The notes beneath the pieces were generated by a model. The model ran no database searches. It was not told the origin of the DNA and saw only the letters and a program-made list of their open reading frames with translations. Below are positions 35,491 through 47,479 of a stretch of DNA of 64,000 nucleotides, piece by piece; position 1 is the stretch's first letter, and every line of letters starts with the position of its first letter. The DNA is taken from NCBI RefSeq assembly GCF_027943255.1, contig NC_072895.1, positions 78,866,001 through 78,930,000 on the forward strand, written 5' to 3'. The position numbers were made by a program, and so were the translations under genes. The stretch comes from Anastrepha obliqua (taxonomy: Eukaryota; Arthropoda; Insecta; Diptera; Tephritidae).

Positions 35491-36350
35491 GAACTGTTAA
35501 GAGGTTTTATTCGGTTCGGATTCGGTTCGCGTGATTCGAGCTAATATAGCAAGGGTGGCAGACCTAGCCCAATGCGTTTGTTCGTAAGATCGCTTGTCAG
35601 TTCGATCACAATTGTACGAAATATATTCAATAAAATGAATATCTCCACCATTAGCTATAATGACTTCACATCTTCGAGTCACACTCTGTGCTAATTTCTA
35701 CGCAAGTTGTGGAAGTTATCAGCTCCAAATCAGTCGAATTCGCTTTGAAAACTGTTTGACCGTCAATATAAGTTTCCTTTTTTAAGTTTTTGCTTAAGTC
35801 TTTCACAAACATTTTCAAAAGGGTTGGTATTAACCTACTGTGAAGGCCAATTCAACATGAACCTTAACTGGATGCTTAACATTTCCTTCAAGTTGTCGAC
35901 TATCAACAGTACACCAGACCCTACGTGTTCAACTCTTCGCAAATATTCATCCGAGATATACGTTTATCCAATTTAGTTCTGAATTTATCTTAATCTATGC
36001 AAGTTCTTTTGCAATGTGCTCCGGAATTTGAGGTATTCTGCACGTAAACGTCCTCGAATCGTGTCTTTGGATATATTAGCACCACTTTTCTTTAAAACTG
36101 CTTCAGCTTCATGCAGCGATAAGTTCTACTTTGTCATATCCAATTCCGTTATACTCTGATCTTGCATTGGAGGGGTACATTTTTTTACTTCCGGGAAGTC
36201 GTCACAATTTTTAAATTCGATACACCGTTGTATGATCGTCTTCCGCTTCTTCAAATATTTTGCTGCAGATGCACGTAACATTTGTGGACCCTTAGGGTGT
36301 GTACAGAGGAACACTTCAAATCGTTTTTTATATGCGGAACTCATTTGGCA
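35491..36350 (-). mobile_element. Degenerate Tc1-like transposase
   Basis: The minus strand starts MSSAYKKRFEVFLCTHPKGP (36344) and continues with KYLKKRKTIIQRCIEF, then LSLHEAEAVLKKSGANIS and RGRLRAEYLKFRSTLQK, the second HTH and linker of a Tc1-like family. The centre is badly decayed; a PFENVCERLKQKLKK segment (usual PIENVW, which carries the third acidic residue) lies near 35790-35830. The C-terminus is VTRRCEVIIANGGDIHFIEYI. The same family occurs at 55590 and 58480. No inverted repeats were found. Confidence 0.75.
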
Positions 36351-39300
36351 AAACCACGTATGCTTTCTAAATTTTTCACAAAACTCTGGTACGCTTATTT
36401 AGCGGCATTTAAATTTTTTTATAGCGGAACTCTAAGTTTGCATTTTGTCAGTAACAGACTGTACATTTATTTCTTTACACGTGAGATATTTGTCTAAGCA
36501 TGAATTTCGAGGGGATCACATAAGGTATTTTGTATTTAAGGCTGGCAAGCCTGAAGTTTATAGGACTCAGAAGAAGAGCTGTCACTAGTTCGCAGCTGCA
36601 CTAGGCCGGAAAATCGTGTGATAGCAGTCAATGTGCTTAATTTTTTGTGGGTATTTGTATGTAATGTAAATTTTTTATGGTATACATATATATATTTATT
36701 TTGAGAAAACAAAATCACCTTATTTTTAAACACACCTTGCATCTAAAATCATTTACAAATGCACCCAAATGTTTCTAGTGGTTATTGAATAGTGTCCTTC
36801 TTCACAAAACTATGGGTGAGTTTATAAATGTAGCATTCAATGAGTTCTACTACTGCACTGTCATTTTTGACCTGTGGACCTACAAGTAGTGAGCAACGGC
36901 AGCAGTGGCCACAATATATAACACAACTTTCCTAAAGTATCCTGTTTTAAATTCCACGTCTACTTACATTTTAGTCGCCTGCAGCTTTACAATCAATAAT
37001 GAAACGATTTTTCGCGGTACTACCAATATAGTGACAAACAAACCACGCGAAGTATGACTTTAAGTAATGATGTCACGCCTCGATTTAAGAAATCTATGCT
37101 TTCGTCGGTAGTATATTTCCTTCATATAAAAAAAATGTATAGCTAACATGTGCTGAAAATTGTATTTTTCTTTTTGTTGTAGTCGTTCAATTATGAGAAC
37201 ATTACGCGTAAATCAAAATTGTAGCACATAATTTAAGATTCATAATTCATCGCAGAAGCCACATGAAATTTCAGCTCAATTACTGCCAAACTAAGCGCCT
37301 CGGAATATGTACGTACACATATCGAGGCAGTGCAAACGAAATAAGTGGACAAATGCATTCGCATGCAAACTGCTACATTAATTATGCTCGCATTAGTACA
37401 ACAACAACACCTACAACTACAGCTACAACAACACCAATGACAATAAACACAACAGCGACAGATGTAAACGCGCCAAACCACATAATTTTATTTTGCACTG
37501 CAATTTTTCTTTAATAAGCAAATATTCGGGTGCTCTTAGACATTGCGGTTGGCTGGGGTAAGTTTCTATCCACTAGACTGGCATGACTAAAGATATTTCA
37601 GTGCAGGGGTAGCGACTGAAAAAGGGAACATATAACAGCGCTCGACCCCGCCAAGCCACCCAAAAGAGTTTATGCTATGGTTCGATATTAAATATTTGAG
37701 GTGAGAGTAATTCCAATTCGCCTGTTAACGAGAAATTATAAACATCAAACAAAATGCGAGAGAAGATAGAGCGAGAGTGGTGACCAGAAGTTTACTATAA
37801 GGCAATGTCAGAAATTACTGCACTGCGCCACTGCTGGCGTTGTGCATTCTGCATCGACTTACTTGTTATTTCTTGTATATCTGGTATCTTGGCAATTCGC
37901 TCGGGAGTGCTTGTCCGAGGCGCAAAGCACTTACTTAAAATTATAATTTTATCTGATGTGATTTCTTTTTAGGTAGATATTTTAACATCAAAACAAGCAA
38001 TTGGTATTAGTAGAAGGCCTGGGGCATAGCGGAACGACGTGTAAAAAAATACAAAATGTAAATCAATTCAGAAGTGTTTTGCTGTAGAGAGGGGAGGTTG
38101 CATTTTTCGGCATTGACGGATGCATTGAATTCAATGCTCTGAAACGGCGTGGCATTTTGCGAATTTATAGCTGCCAACAATGGAGGAATTCAGAAATGCT
38201 TAGAGTTTATTTTGATTAAAGAACCTTTAATTATTTATTAGACGAAATTAAACACACGTACAAACATACATACATACATACTGACACAGTGTACAACAAA
38301 CAAGCTTTTATATAATTTTGCTATATATTTAATTTTCCATAATAAAAACGTGTTCTTTTAAATTTTACAAAATTCATAAATAATTTGAAATGAGATAATT
38401 TACAAATGATAAGGTATTGAGTATGTAAAATCTTAAACTATTCTCTGAAAATATTTAATCTACACCTAAGCGTAGGTATTTGCTAAAGCAGACGTGCCTA
38501 CATACGCACATGAATTAACAAGCAAAAGTACTTTATCTAAGGTTGCTGCTTAACACATACGGTTACATATTTACAACAAAATATAACTTCATACTCTTGC
38601 CAAAATATGGGAACATTTTAAGTTAAAGAAAAAATTTCGCTAAGGATCAGCATGCCAAACTCATCAGTTTCGAAAGCTAAGAAAGCTTTCAGTGCAATGT
38701 ATAATCTTTATAAGTATAGCAGTTAATTATGAGGTGCGTGAATGTTGCAGTGAATAACTTTCACGTGTGCAAGATATAATTCAGATAATGTCTAACTGAT
38801 AACATTACATTTCCCTTAAAGTCTATAGCACATTTGCGCAGCACTTTTCAATTCAAAGGGCGCCTCAAACACATACTTTGTGAATTAGAAGCAAAAAAAT
38901 ACGGAGGTACTTTTTTCCAAATGCTGAGTCATTTGAAAACTTGCGAAATTGCCTGGGAATTAGGAATTAAAAAAAATGTTTGATTGCATTGTAAAGGGCT
39001 TACAAATTTTCAAATATAAGTTACACTCAGAATGGATGTTAAAGCTTTTATTCATAAGTCTAAAAAAAGAAAGAAACGCAAAGTTTTGACTTTTGAGTTT
39101 ATGCGTCAAAGCCTTGCTGAGCCAAAGCTATTTCAAAATTCTGTTTCTTAGTGCGCTGAAATCGTGCGCCTTAGACTCAAACTAAGAATTGCATGTAAGT
39201 TAGAGTTTTACTCAGCATTCAACGGTGAAATGGGCACATTTTCGCTTTAATCTTAACTTGCCACAAATTTCCTTAGTTCGATTCTTCCATTCAAAATAAC

Positions 39301-40329
39301 CTTTACTGTGCTGATTTCTATTTTTGCTGTTTTTTATTATCTGTATTTACATCCACATACATATATATTGCATATTTGCCCATTTTGGGTGTTTACAATT
39401 TCATTTATAATTATTTTACTTAAAACTTCTTTGGCTTATCTTACATTTTTAAACCTTCTATTAAATTAAATTACATTTGAAACGCATGGAAAGCATTTAA
39501 ATTAAATAAGTACGAACCATCGAGTATAAACTTTGAAAAATAAAGCAATAAAAACAAGCATATCAGAAACACACAAGCATATATTTTATTTATTTGGAAT
39601 TGTTTGCAGGCATCTGTATATTTTTCATTTTCCAATTTTTGCATTCGTAAGTGATTAAGTGTCACGGTGCGTTTAGGATTGGCAATGCTGTTTGCTGTAT
39701 TGTTGAAAGAGGCAAATGAAAGAGGGATGCGTTTTATATTTATCCTCTCCTCCTAGCTCTTTAAAAAAATTATCACAGTTTTCGAAAATTATTGAAGATA
39801 TTACGAAGCCAGCATTTTTCATTTCGAATTTTAACTGCCGTGCAGAAAATTAAATATTTTACCTTAAGTTTCCTCTGCTGACAATATCTTATATAACTCC
39901 GTCAACCTGCTTGCTTGTTTGCTTTGCTAAAATTATGACAGTATTTAAAATAAATTATGTTTAAAAAAGCAATTCACATTTAATTTAAATACATATGTAC
40001 TATATATAGATTCAGGTTTTTGAGGAATGCCTCTATTTCGACTCTCTCTTTAAACTATATATTTTACAATTTACAGTATCCATAGATTGTATAAAAAATG
40101 AGACCTTAAAAATATTAAGCCCACAGCGATAGCGTTTGCTTCTAGAAATTTTACTAATACTCAAATACATACATCCAGACATGGAGATACTCACACACAC
40201 ACACACACATTGCTTATTTACAAATGAAGACAAAAAATTCACGCTCGTAATCGCACGTATGCCTCATGATATCCGGTACCGCTTATCATCATCGCTAATG
40301 ATAGCCGATCGCGCGGTATCCTAGCGCTT
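36351..40329. other. slbo 3' flank; no gene or transposon recognised
   Basis: About 4 kb of AT-rich DNA with CATACATACATA near 38265-38280 and an ACACAC tract at 40193-40208. No transposon signature, unlike the rest of the window. Part of it is probably slbo 3' UTR and enhancer DNA, but I cannot mark enhancers from sequence alone. Confidence 0.5.
39585..39590 (-). terminator. Candidate poly(A) signal AATAAA for slbo
   Basis: TTTATT on the plus strand gives AATAAA in the slbo sense, about 740 bp after the stop codon. Such hexamers are common in AT-rich DNA, so this is only a candidate. Confidence 0.25.
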
Positions 40330-41676
40330 CTACAGCCCGTGCTCGTTGGTGTTGAGGAAACTGCGGCAGACACGACTCACTTCGGGGTTCGCATGATTCA
40401 TTAGCTGCATGTAGATCTGTTTGTGTAGTTGAATTTCATTGGTCATCTCCTGTAGTTGGCGCAAAAGCGCCTCCTTCTCCTTCAGCAATGACTTGACGCG
40501 CTCTTCCACTTCGCGCGAGCGCACCTTTGCCTTTTCGCGCGACTTTCGCACTGCTATATTGTTGCGTTCTCTTCTTCGTCGGTACTCTTCGCTGCCCTTA
40601 TCCACATGCTTGAGTGAAGACTTACGTTGGTGTTGCAGTTGTTTGTTGTGGTGTTTGAGGAGGTGCGCACCAGCTGCTAGATGAGGCAGATTCACGGAGT
40701 GATGGGCCAAAACATTGGCTGAGGTGAGATTTGTGAAGTTGGGCGCTGCACCGCTGCCGCCATTGTTCATGACGCCGTTGTTTACTGGTCCATTATTGGT
40801 CGTTGTCTGGTAAGGATTGTAGAGTCCGTTGGCGCCACTATTTGTGATGAAAGCAGCCGCCGCTGCATTGTTTGCGTTCGTTTCCTGCAGGTGACGTCGA
40901 TATTCCGGGTCGATGGGCTCCTCTTTGATGGTGGACGTGTCTGAGCCCACCGATGAGTTCTCATCACTCGAGTTATTACTGTAGGCTGCGCCCGAGTGCA
41001 CCGCTTGTGGCATGTAGGCCAGAGCGCTGCGCCCGTAGTTATGCTGTTGAGTTCGTAGCGATTGTTGTTGCAGTTGGTGCTGTTGCAAAACTTTTGCGGC
41101 GGCACTCACCATGCCGTTCGGTGGTAGGGTGGCCGAAAGTCCACCTGGACTCGTAACCATGTCACTGAAAATACCAAGGCCCTCCTGTTCGCGAAACTGA
41201 TCGTCAATTAAGTGTTGCAGATCTAAAGTGATTTCCTGTGCGGTTAACTCGTCCAGATCGGATTGAGAGTATTGCTGCAGCATTTGCTTCTGCAGCAGGT
41301 TGTTTACATTGTTTACATTGGCATTAATGGTGGATGCATTGTTGTTGTTGTTTAGAGCTGCGGCTGCATGTTGCATCTGATGGACTGCGTGCTGTTTGAC
41401 CACAAGGCCGGAATTCTGTTGATGGGCTGCAACAGCAGCGGCAGCTGCCAAATTACCAACATTATTGTTATTGTTGGCATCTGTGCCATTGTTGTTGTTA
41501 CTGTTGGGGTTGTTTAGGCTGCCATTTGCATTATTGTTCTGCTGCTGGGCACTGGACATGGCGGTCAGAGTGATTTGGCCGATGATCGCCTGTTGGGGCG
41601 GAGGCTGTTTTTTGAGGTCCAGCTGGGAGAGGGTCTGCACGGTATCGTACATCTGCGGTGACTCCATGTTGAGCAT
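40330..41676 (-). CDS. slbo: Slow border cells (C/EBP family bZIP transcription factor)
   Basis: This is a 448-residue nuclear DNA-binding protein. The C-terminal bZIP is complete: basic region RERNNIAVRKSREKAK (about residues 365-389) and leucine zipper to about 427, then the slbo-type end SRVCRSFLNTNEHGL. Before it are an acidic conserved block, LDELTAQEITLDLQHLID (about 141-158), a Ser-rich segment, and IKEEPIDPEY (about 250-259), a sumoylation-type motif found in C/EBP regulatory domains. Length is close to Drosophila Slbo (about 449 aa, recalled). The open frame extends eight codons upstream, but without an ATG (it opens at a TTG at 41700), so I chose the ATG at 41676 (MLNMESPQMY), which matches the fly start. 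Residues 45-130 are Asn- and Ala-rich, where I recall Drosophila having Gln runs. No intron interrupts the frame. In Drosophila the gene controls border-cell migration in the ovary; that role here is inferred from homology. Confidence 0.97.
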   Translation of the reverse strand: MLNMESPQMYDTVQTLSQLDLKKQPPPQQAIIGQITLTAMSSAQQQNNNANGSLNNPNSNNNNGTDANNNNNVGNLAAAAAVAAHQQNSGLVVKQHAVHQMQHAAAALNNNNNASTINANVNNVNNLLQKQMLQQYSQSDLDELTAQEITLDLQHLIDDQFREQEGLGIFSDMVTSPGGLSATLPPNGMVSAAAKVLQQHQLQQQSLRTQQHNYGRSALAYMPQAVHSGAAYSNNSSDENSSVGSDTSTIKEEPIDPEYRRHLQETNANNAAAAAFITNSGANGLYNPYQTTTNNGPVNNGVMNNGGSGAAPNFTNLTSANVLAHHSVNLPHLAAGAHLLKHHNKQLQHQRKSSLKHVDKGSEEYRRRRERNNIAVRKSREKAKVRSREVEERVKSLLKEKEALLRQLQEMTNEIQLHKQIYMQLMNHANPEVSRVCRSFLNTNEHGL

Positions 41677-42549
41677 TTTTAATTGAGCAAATGAGGGCAA
41701 AATTTTCGCTGTTTGTGTAATTTCGTTTTAGGGTAAGGTAGTTGATAGGATTTAACGATCGCACGGGTTTCAACTAAAATTGGAAGACTGACAGCTTAGA
41801 TCATTTCTTCACTAATTATTCACTTCGAAATGTTTAGTTCTTTTAGAAGCAGTTAGAAGACTATTTTTGCTGTTGTTTTTAATTTATTTTTCATTAAAAT
41901 GTCACTTTGAGTTTTGTGTTCTCAGGTTTTCAAAATGGTTTTAAATTTTAATATTATAAGTTGCTTTGTCAAAGTCCTGTTTTGGCTTTTAAGCATTTCT
42001 GAGGTAAAATCTTTGGGATGTGTTAGAAAAGTTATGAGAATTTTTGATATTTTTTATATTCGTTTTGTGTTTGTGTTTTATATTGTCATGCGTTTTTTTA
42101 ACTGTTACAACTGTAATAGCATTTTATTGTGAAATATTTGCACATTTTCTTTCCACAGCTCAATTTTTTATAATAAAAAATCATAGTATTTGTCACAGCT
42201 TGTTTACAATAATTTTTTGTTTTTTGTATTTACAATTGAGCTTCTTTTAAACTTCGGCTCAGCTTGCTATTTCAAATAAACGTCTGCTTAATTTGTTTCA
42301 TTTCAAAATTCATATCGTTTCTCCAAACTTTTATTAGATTTATGTCAAATCTCTTTAGTTCACTTTGTGCCTTTGTTTGGTGTTGTTAATTTTTTATTGC
42401 AAACTAAACTACTTTGTACACTTTTTAATAATCTTTTGAGTTTGCAGCTTTCAAATTTAAATTTGGATCTCGTTATTGTTGTTAGGCAGCTGGTCGTCTG
42501 GGTTACCGCGCGAAGCGTCACTTTTGCTCAACAACCTTCCTCGGTCGAC
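41677..42549 (-). other. Probable slbo 5' leader
   Basis: About 870 bp between the start codon and the candidate initiator. It is AT-rich with no recognised coding sequence; plus-strand frames here are Phe/Leu noise. No transposon is seen. Confidence 0.5.
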
Positions 42550-42584
42550 TGAAGTGTTTCACAAATGATGCAACCGATTTTATA
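42550..42584 (-). promoter_or_regulatory. Candidate slbo core promoter: TATA, C/EBP-ATF-like site, initiator
   Basis: In the gene sense, TATAAAA (42584-42578) is followed by TTGCATCA (plus strand TGATGCAAC, 42566-42574) and then TCAGTC (42552-42547), a good match to the arthropod initiator TCAGTY, with A+1 at 42550. The TATA first T sits at -34, slightly further than usual. TGATGCAAC fits the C/EBP-ATF composite consensus TGATGNAAN. Confidence 0.5.
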
Positions 42585-44019
42585 TTTTCCACTTACACGA
42601 CGTGCGCGTCCGCGTCCGCATCCGCTCGCGAGTATAACTAACTCACTCACTTGCAGTTATCGCCGCCGCAGTCGCGACTAAAGTGGCTCTTCGCCAAGTC
42701 TTTAGCGTCTTCGTTTTGTCCCAACAATGACGTCGATGTCTTCGTATGCTGCAGCTATGAAGTTGGCGTATACGTTACCGAAAACAAAATGTACGCGACC
42801 CACCGAAAAACAACCACCGACCAACTAACCGAAACACTCACACAACCAACAGTGACGTCGTTTATGCATTGACGAATGACGAATCTAGGGAAGCGTGCAA
42901 GATTTTTTCCTCTATCGAAGCACCCGTTTTGAAAACGAGGGAAACACGTTCACTACTTATCTGACTCCACTGCAAGTCAGTTACGCCCAAATTCTCTGGC
43001 TGCTTCGACCTCTCAGCTACTTCTTTTCTTGCTATTGCTACTACTTGCCTCAAATATTTGACTTTGTTTGCGAACGAACTGTTGCATACGTCTTAATGCC
43101 ACAATTGGTGAATTGTAACTAAATTTTGTACCGCAACTCGCTTGTCATTCCCGCCATCAGCATAAAAAAGATACTTTGAAGAAAGAGATTTTAAAGCGAG
43201 CATGGAAAACAGGCAAAAGTATATTATAAAAAGAAATCTTCGCCCGTCCAAAAGAAGTTGCCGAAAATATCAACAACAACATACACAATGCGATCGTAAA
43301 ACACAAAACGAAATTCAAAGCGAAACAGGGAAAAACGCACATGCCCAGATACGAGTACAGCAAACAAAACCAAAAACAATATGCTCTCTCTATCCCACGC
43401 TGAAATGTCGGTTTGTATGCTTTTTATTACTGATTTGCTGCAACTACCTGTGGATGTCGTATAGCGCTGCTACATTCATATGCATATACGCTCGCGTTAA
43501 AGCACTCTCTGTCAGCTAGTGAATGCGCTAATGCATCCCCACCACGGTTGTATGCCCTTCGTCCTCACTCGTGTACTCGCGAACACTCAGAGTACCGCAA
43601 AGCACTTTCGCTCTCGTCTATGGAATGCCGTTTACATGTTTACTATTTGCTCCGGTTAGACGCTCAGCTGGTTAGTTGCCTTGGTGGTGAGGTAGCGGTT
43701 TCTGCACTACCAAATTTTATTTTTTGTTGTTTTAAGTTTATTGGAATCACACTTCGCCTACGTCATCTGTATGAAGCTATTGGTAGTGTGTTTTAAAGAG
43801 AAATCTGTAGGGCAAAGTGCTGCGATCAAATAGTTTCAATAGTAGATTTATGTATCAAACATCCACTTCAGTTATGAATATTCTATTATATTTATATATA
43901 AATACACGAATTTTTTGACAAGAAAAACTCACTCCTCGAACACATGATCCAACACATGATCAAACTGATATTATATAAACACTATAAGAAATATACTGAT
44001 AAGCTACCCAAACAAAATT
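42585..44019. other. slbo upstream region; no gene recognised
   Basis: A GC-richer pocket (42600-42660) lies directly upstream of the candidate promoter. Frames at 42651-43796 have no recognised domain. No transposon signature. Likely regulatory DNA, by position only. Confidence 0.45.
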
Positions 44020-44486
44020 AAGCTTATGTGTGTTCCAGTGCATTCGGGGATTACCGGTAATGAAACCACTGGTACCGTGGCAAGCAGCGTTTGTAATGTG
44101 CCAGCAATTCTTCATAAATGCTCTAAGAATGGCATCGTTCTAGAGATTACGAAACAGCGGCGCATTTATCTGTTAGAAAACTGGAAAAACTACCACCACC
44201 ACTACGCTTTCATAAATCCATCTTAATGAAAAATATCACTTCCTTCCGACCTTCCATAAAAGTGCCTGCCTGCGTCTGGGCCACACAATTCTCACACACG
44301 CACACCTTCTCCAACGTACATAGTCAGCCGATCGCCCCTTCTGTGACGAAACTGCAACCTTAGATCACATTCTACAATCTTGTCGAAATCTACACGGCTC
44401 TAGACAACCATTCTTTGGATTCTCTCACACACTGCCTACAAATTTCTAAAATGACTTGTTAAAACGGATCTAGAATTTTCAGCTTA
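44020..44486 (+). mobile_element. Non-LTR RNase H and tail fragment
   Basis: The plus frame begins MCVPVHSGITGNETTGTVAS, which matches the WVPSHxGIxGNExAD motif of I/Jockey-type RNase H, with the last catalytic Asp replaced. Further frames give ACLRLGHTILTHAHLLQR and a DRPFCDE..TLDHILQSCRNL segment, the usual C-terminal Cys/His region. It ends right beside the DD41D element at 44489. Confidence 0.75.
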
Positions 44487-44488
44487 TA

Positions 44489-45043
44489 TAGGGTTTTCCA
44501 ATAACAGCTGTTGTTTTGTGTGTGCTTGCGCTATCGAGAGATGATAAACGATTTTTTATGGCCGGAATTGGATGGTATTGATCTGGACAACGGTTATTTC
44601 CAACGAAACGGCGCTACGTGCTACACTAGCAACGAAACCATTGATCTTTTACGGGAAAAGTTTCCGGGCCGTGTTATCTCTCGAAGAGGTGATCACAATT
44701 GGGCACCGAGATATTGTGATTTAACACCTTGTGACTTTTTTCTTTGGGGCCACTTGAAAGAGAAGGTCTTCGCCAAAAGCCCAGGGTCGATTCGAAACCT
44801 CAAACATGGAATTCGTGAGGCTATCGAGGACATAGGGCAGCCGCTTTGCAATTCGGTTATGGAAAATCTCATGAAAAGAATATTGTCCTGTAAGCGTGGT
44901 CGTGTTAGTCATTTGCCTGATGTTATTTCCCACAACTAACGGCATACCTTCCTCTTTATAATGAAATAAACATCCGTTCATGTATATTAAAAAATATCAT
45001 TTTTCTTTGAATATCAAAATAACACCTCTGATTGGAAAACCCA
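44489..45043 (+). mobile_element. Second DD41D-type mariner family, 5' half deleted
   Basis: Inverted ends gggttttccaataacag and (complement) gggttttccaatcagag, each next to TA, bound about 555 bp. The frame at 44511-44939 is open from inside the left end to HLPDVISHN. It has FQRNGATCYTS, where the second catalytic Asp is Asn, and PRYCDLTPCDFFLWG with the third Asp, 41 residues apart. The N-terminal HTH and first Asp are deleted, yet the remaining frame is uninterrupted, which suggests a fairly recent insertion. Confidence 0.88.
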
Positions 45044-47479
45044 TATTTAACTCCGCTTAGTTTAGTAATAAGCATTTAGACCTTATTTACACTATTTATA
45101 TATTTATTTACATATTTTGTTATCAGACAGCAGATGTCCCATGCTGCTAGGCTGCTGCCTCCTTGTATTTGTATAACTTGTTATTATACAAATTTAATAA
45201 TAATAATAATACTTAGTAATTCTCCCAATGATTTTTTCTATGCTTCTTCTTTTTCTATGCATTCTTCATGAATACTAGATTCTTATTTTTGTTTAATTCT
45301 GCAACTATAAATTATGGTTAAATGGTTATGGTAAATGGTTTTTTGTAGCATAAACCATAGTTTTGTAGTATAAAAATGTATATATATATATTTAATGAAT
45401 AAATAAATATTTTCTTTAAAATTAACGAAAATTGGCTCGAAAGTATGCATGAAAAAATAAAAAAATTGTGACAAAACGTTTTACTCATTGTATGGGAAAG
45501 GATCAGTAATGTAAATTGTCATGCACCGAACGAAAAATCAACTGAATTATTTATTTCAGTTATTTGCCAGAGTTGCCAATTGATTCGAATAACGGACCGA
45601 TTCTTGTTTTAGTATATACGTTTAGTTTTGGTTGAGTAATAAAAGTGAAAATTTGTATTATAATTGAAGGCAGGAGGGTGTTAAAATTTTTCACCCATTT
45701 GCAATTTATTACGGTAAATCGGAATGTGATCCTTACATATTAGATATTATTCATAATATATATATAATTAAGTGAATACGTAGCTAATGAATTTAATATT
45801 TTTCAAATAAGTCCGTTATGCGTAATAAAAATTCAGAAATCGAATTGTTAAAAAAAAAAATTTTCGGTAGGCATTCCAAATTCGTACAGCAATTTGGCTA
45901 TGTTCGTCGAAGTTTTGCCTCACGATGTTAGTGACGTCATAAAATCATGCATCCGCATTTTCTTGTAGTGCGCGCTCTACTAAGCTCTTACGCCAACTCT
46001 AACGGTATTATTTGTTGATTTCACAATACATGCAATGTATGTGTGTAGACACCCAAGCCCACCAAAACCGGTCACAAACTAAAACAACAGCACTACAAGA
46101 AAAACGATCGACAGTCATGCCACTCTCGCTTTCATTTCCGATTCAGAGACACGCGTTGGCGTCAGCTTCGGCATCGACGCCAATTCAGTTGTCGATGTCG
46201 ACGTCGATGGCTCTCTGTTTACGCTTTGCACGTTGTTTCGGTTGGTTGGCGGAAGTGGGGAAAAGAGCTGGTGCTGGGTGGAAGATTACATACATAAGTA
46301 CATACATAACTCGTGAGTTGTTATCAGCTGATTATTCTTAAGCATTGCGTTGGCGCTCGCATTGTTGTGGTTTCAGTTGTGTTCAAACGAAAATGCACAC
46401 ACCACAATGGCTACTTACCTTTTTTAATTTATTCCTAGGTATCCGAAAATAACAGGGAAAAATTTAAAAATAAATATAATCTGCTCACACATACACACAT
46501 ATTCACGTACGCTAGTTTGCTCACTACTTTGTATGGCGCTCTGTGGATTTGTTGAAGCCAGTAAACCCCTTCGCGTAATTTTTCCTTTGTCCTTTCCATC
46601 CTACTAAGTGCAAAGTCACTTTCACGCATACAACATGCGTGAGCACTTTTTAAAAGTGAAATGAACATAGAAATGTATGGAAGCGCTAATTATTTGAAAC
46701 AACTTTAAAAATGGTACCAACTATTTAAGCACTTTGAGACAAACTATTGTAAAATATTGTAATTAGCAAAAGCTGGTATAGAGTTAATAAATATTCATAA
46801 AAATATTTATTGTCGTTATCCTGTATAACGCATTAAGTAGGCTTGATTTTATATACTAAGATATAAAGAATTATTCAGTAGTTTCAAAAATGTTGCATCG
46901 ATATTAAATTGCTGGCTTCAAAGTCAAATATAACAGAGATTTTAATATTACAAATGCAAGACTCTTTCAGTCCAAAGCCTAAAAACAAAAGTTGAACTTG
47001 GAATACTGCAAGAGAGTGGTACGAGTATTCCAACCTGACAAAGGCTGTATAAAAAAGTCTTGGGTATAAGGACCATAAGAATAAGAGCTAATGCATATAT
47101 TTAAATTCAAAAAGATAAAAAATTTTACATGTCCTGTACAGTCAATAAATGATGCTTAACAAGTCCAAAAAGAGCAAACACATCACTAACACAAATGCAT
47201 ATATTATAACTGAATAAATTTGATTATACATTTTTATTTATATTTTATCATGTTCATATACGAGACTTGTGAATTGTGTTTATATTTTCTCTAGAGAGCC
47301 AATGAAGAACGCGAATCGATTTTTTTCAATGGCTTCCTCTTTAACGCCTTTAAATACATTTTTTGCAAGGCTTTACGAAAAGTTAATAACTTATAGATAG
47401 TTAAATTTTTCCCACGCTGTAAAACAGGCAACTACTTATGCTTAAAATAAATAAGATTCTATAAGAAATGAAGCAGAAC
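45044..47479. other. No gene recognised; (TAA)n tract
   Basis: AT-rich with (AAT)n near 45193-45212 and a TA tract near 45378-45390. The frame at 46012-46341 has no recognised domain. A GC-richer segment near 46130-46290 is unexplained. Confidence 0.4.

Noticed and set aside
37233..37514. Cys-rich minus frame and Thr-rich plus frame
   Set aside because: Both are translations of an ACAACAACA-type simple repeat.
41677..41700. slbo start at the upstream codon at 41700
   Set aside because: That codon is TTG, not ATG. The ATG at 41676 matches the known fly N-terminus MLNMESPQM.
40439..41773. Several reading frames on the opposite strand of, or out of frame with, slbo
   Set aside because: They are shadows of the slbo coding sequence, made long by its CAG/AAC-rich codons, and have no domain of their own.
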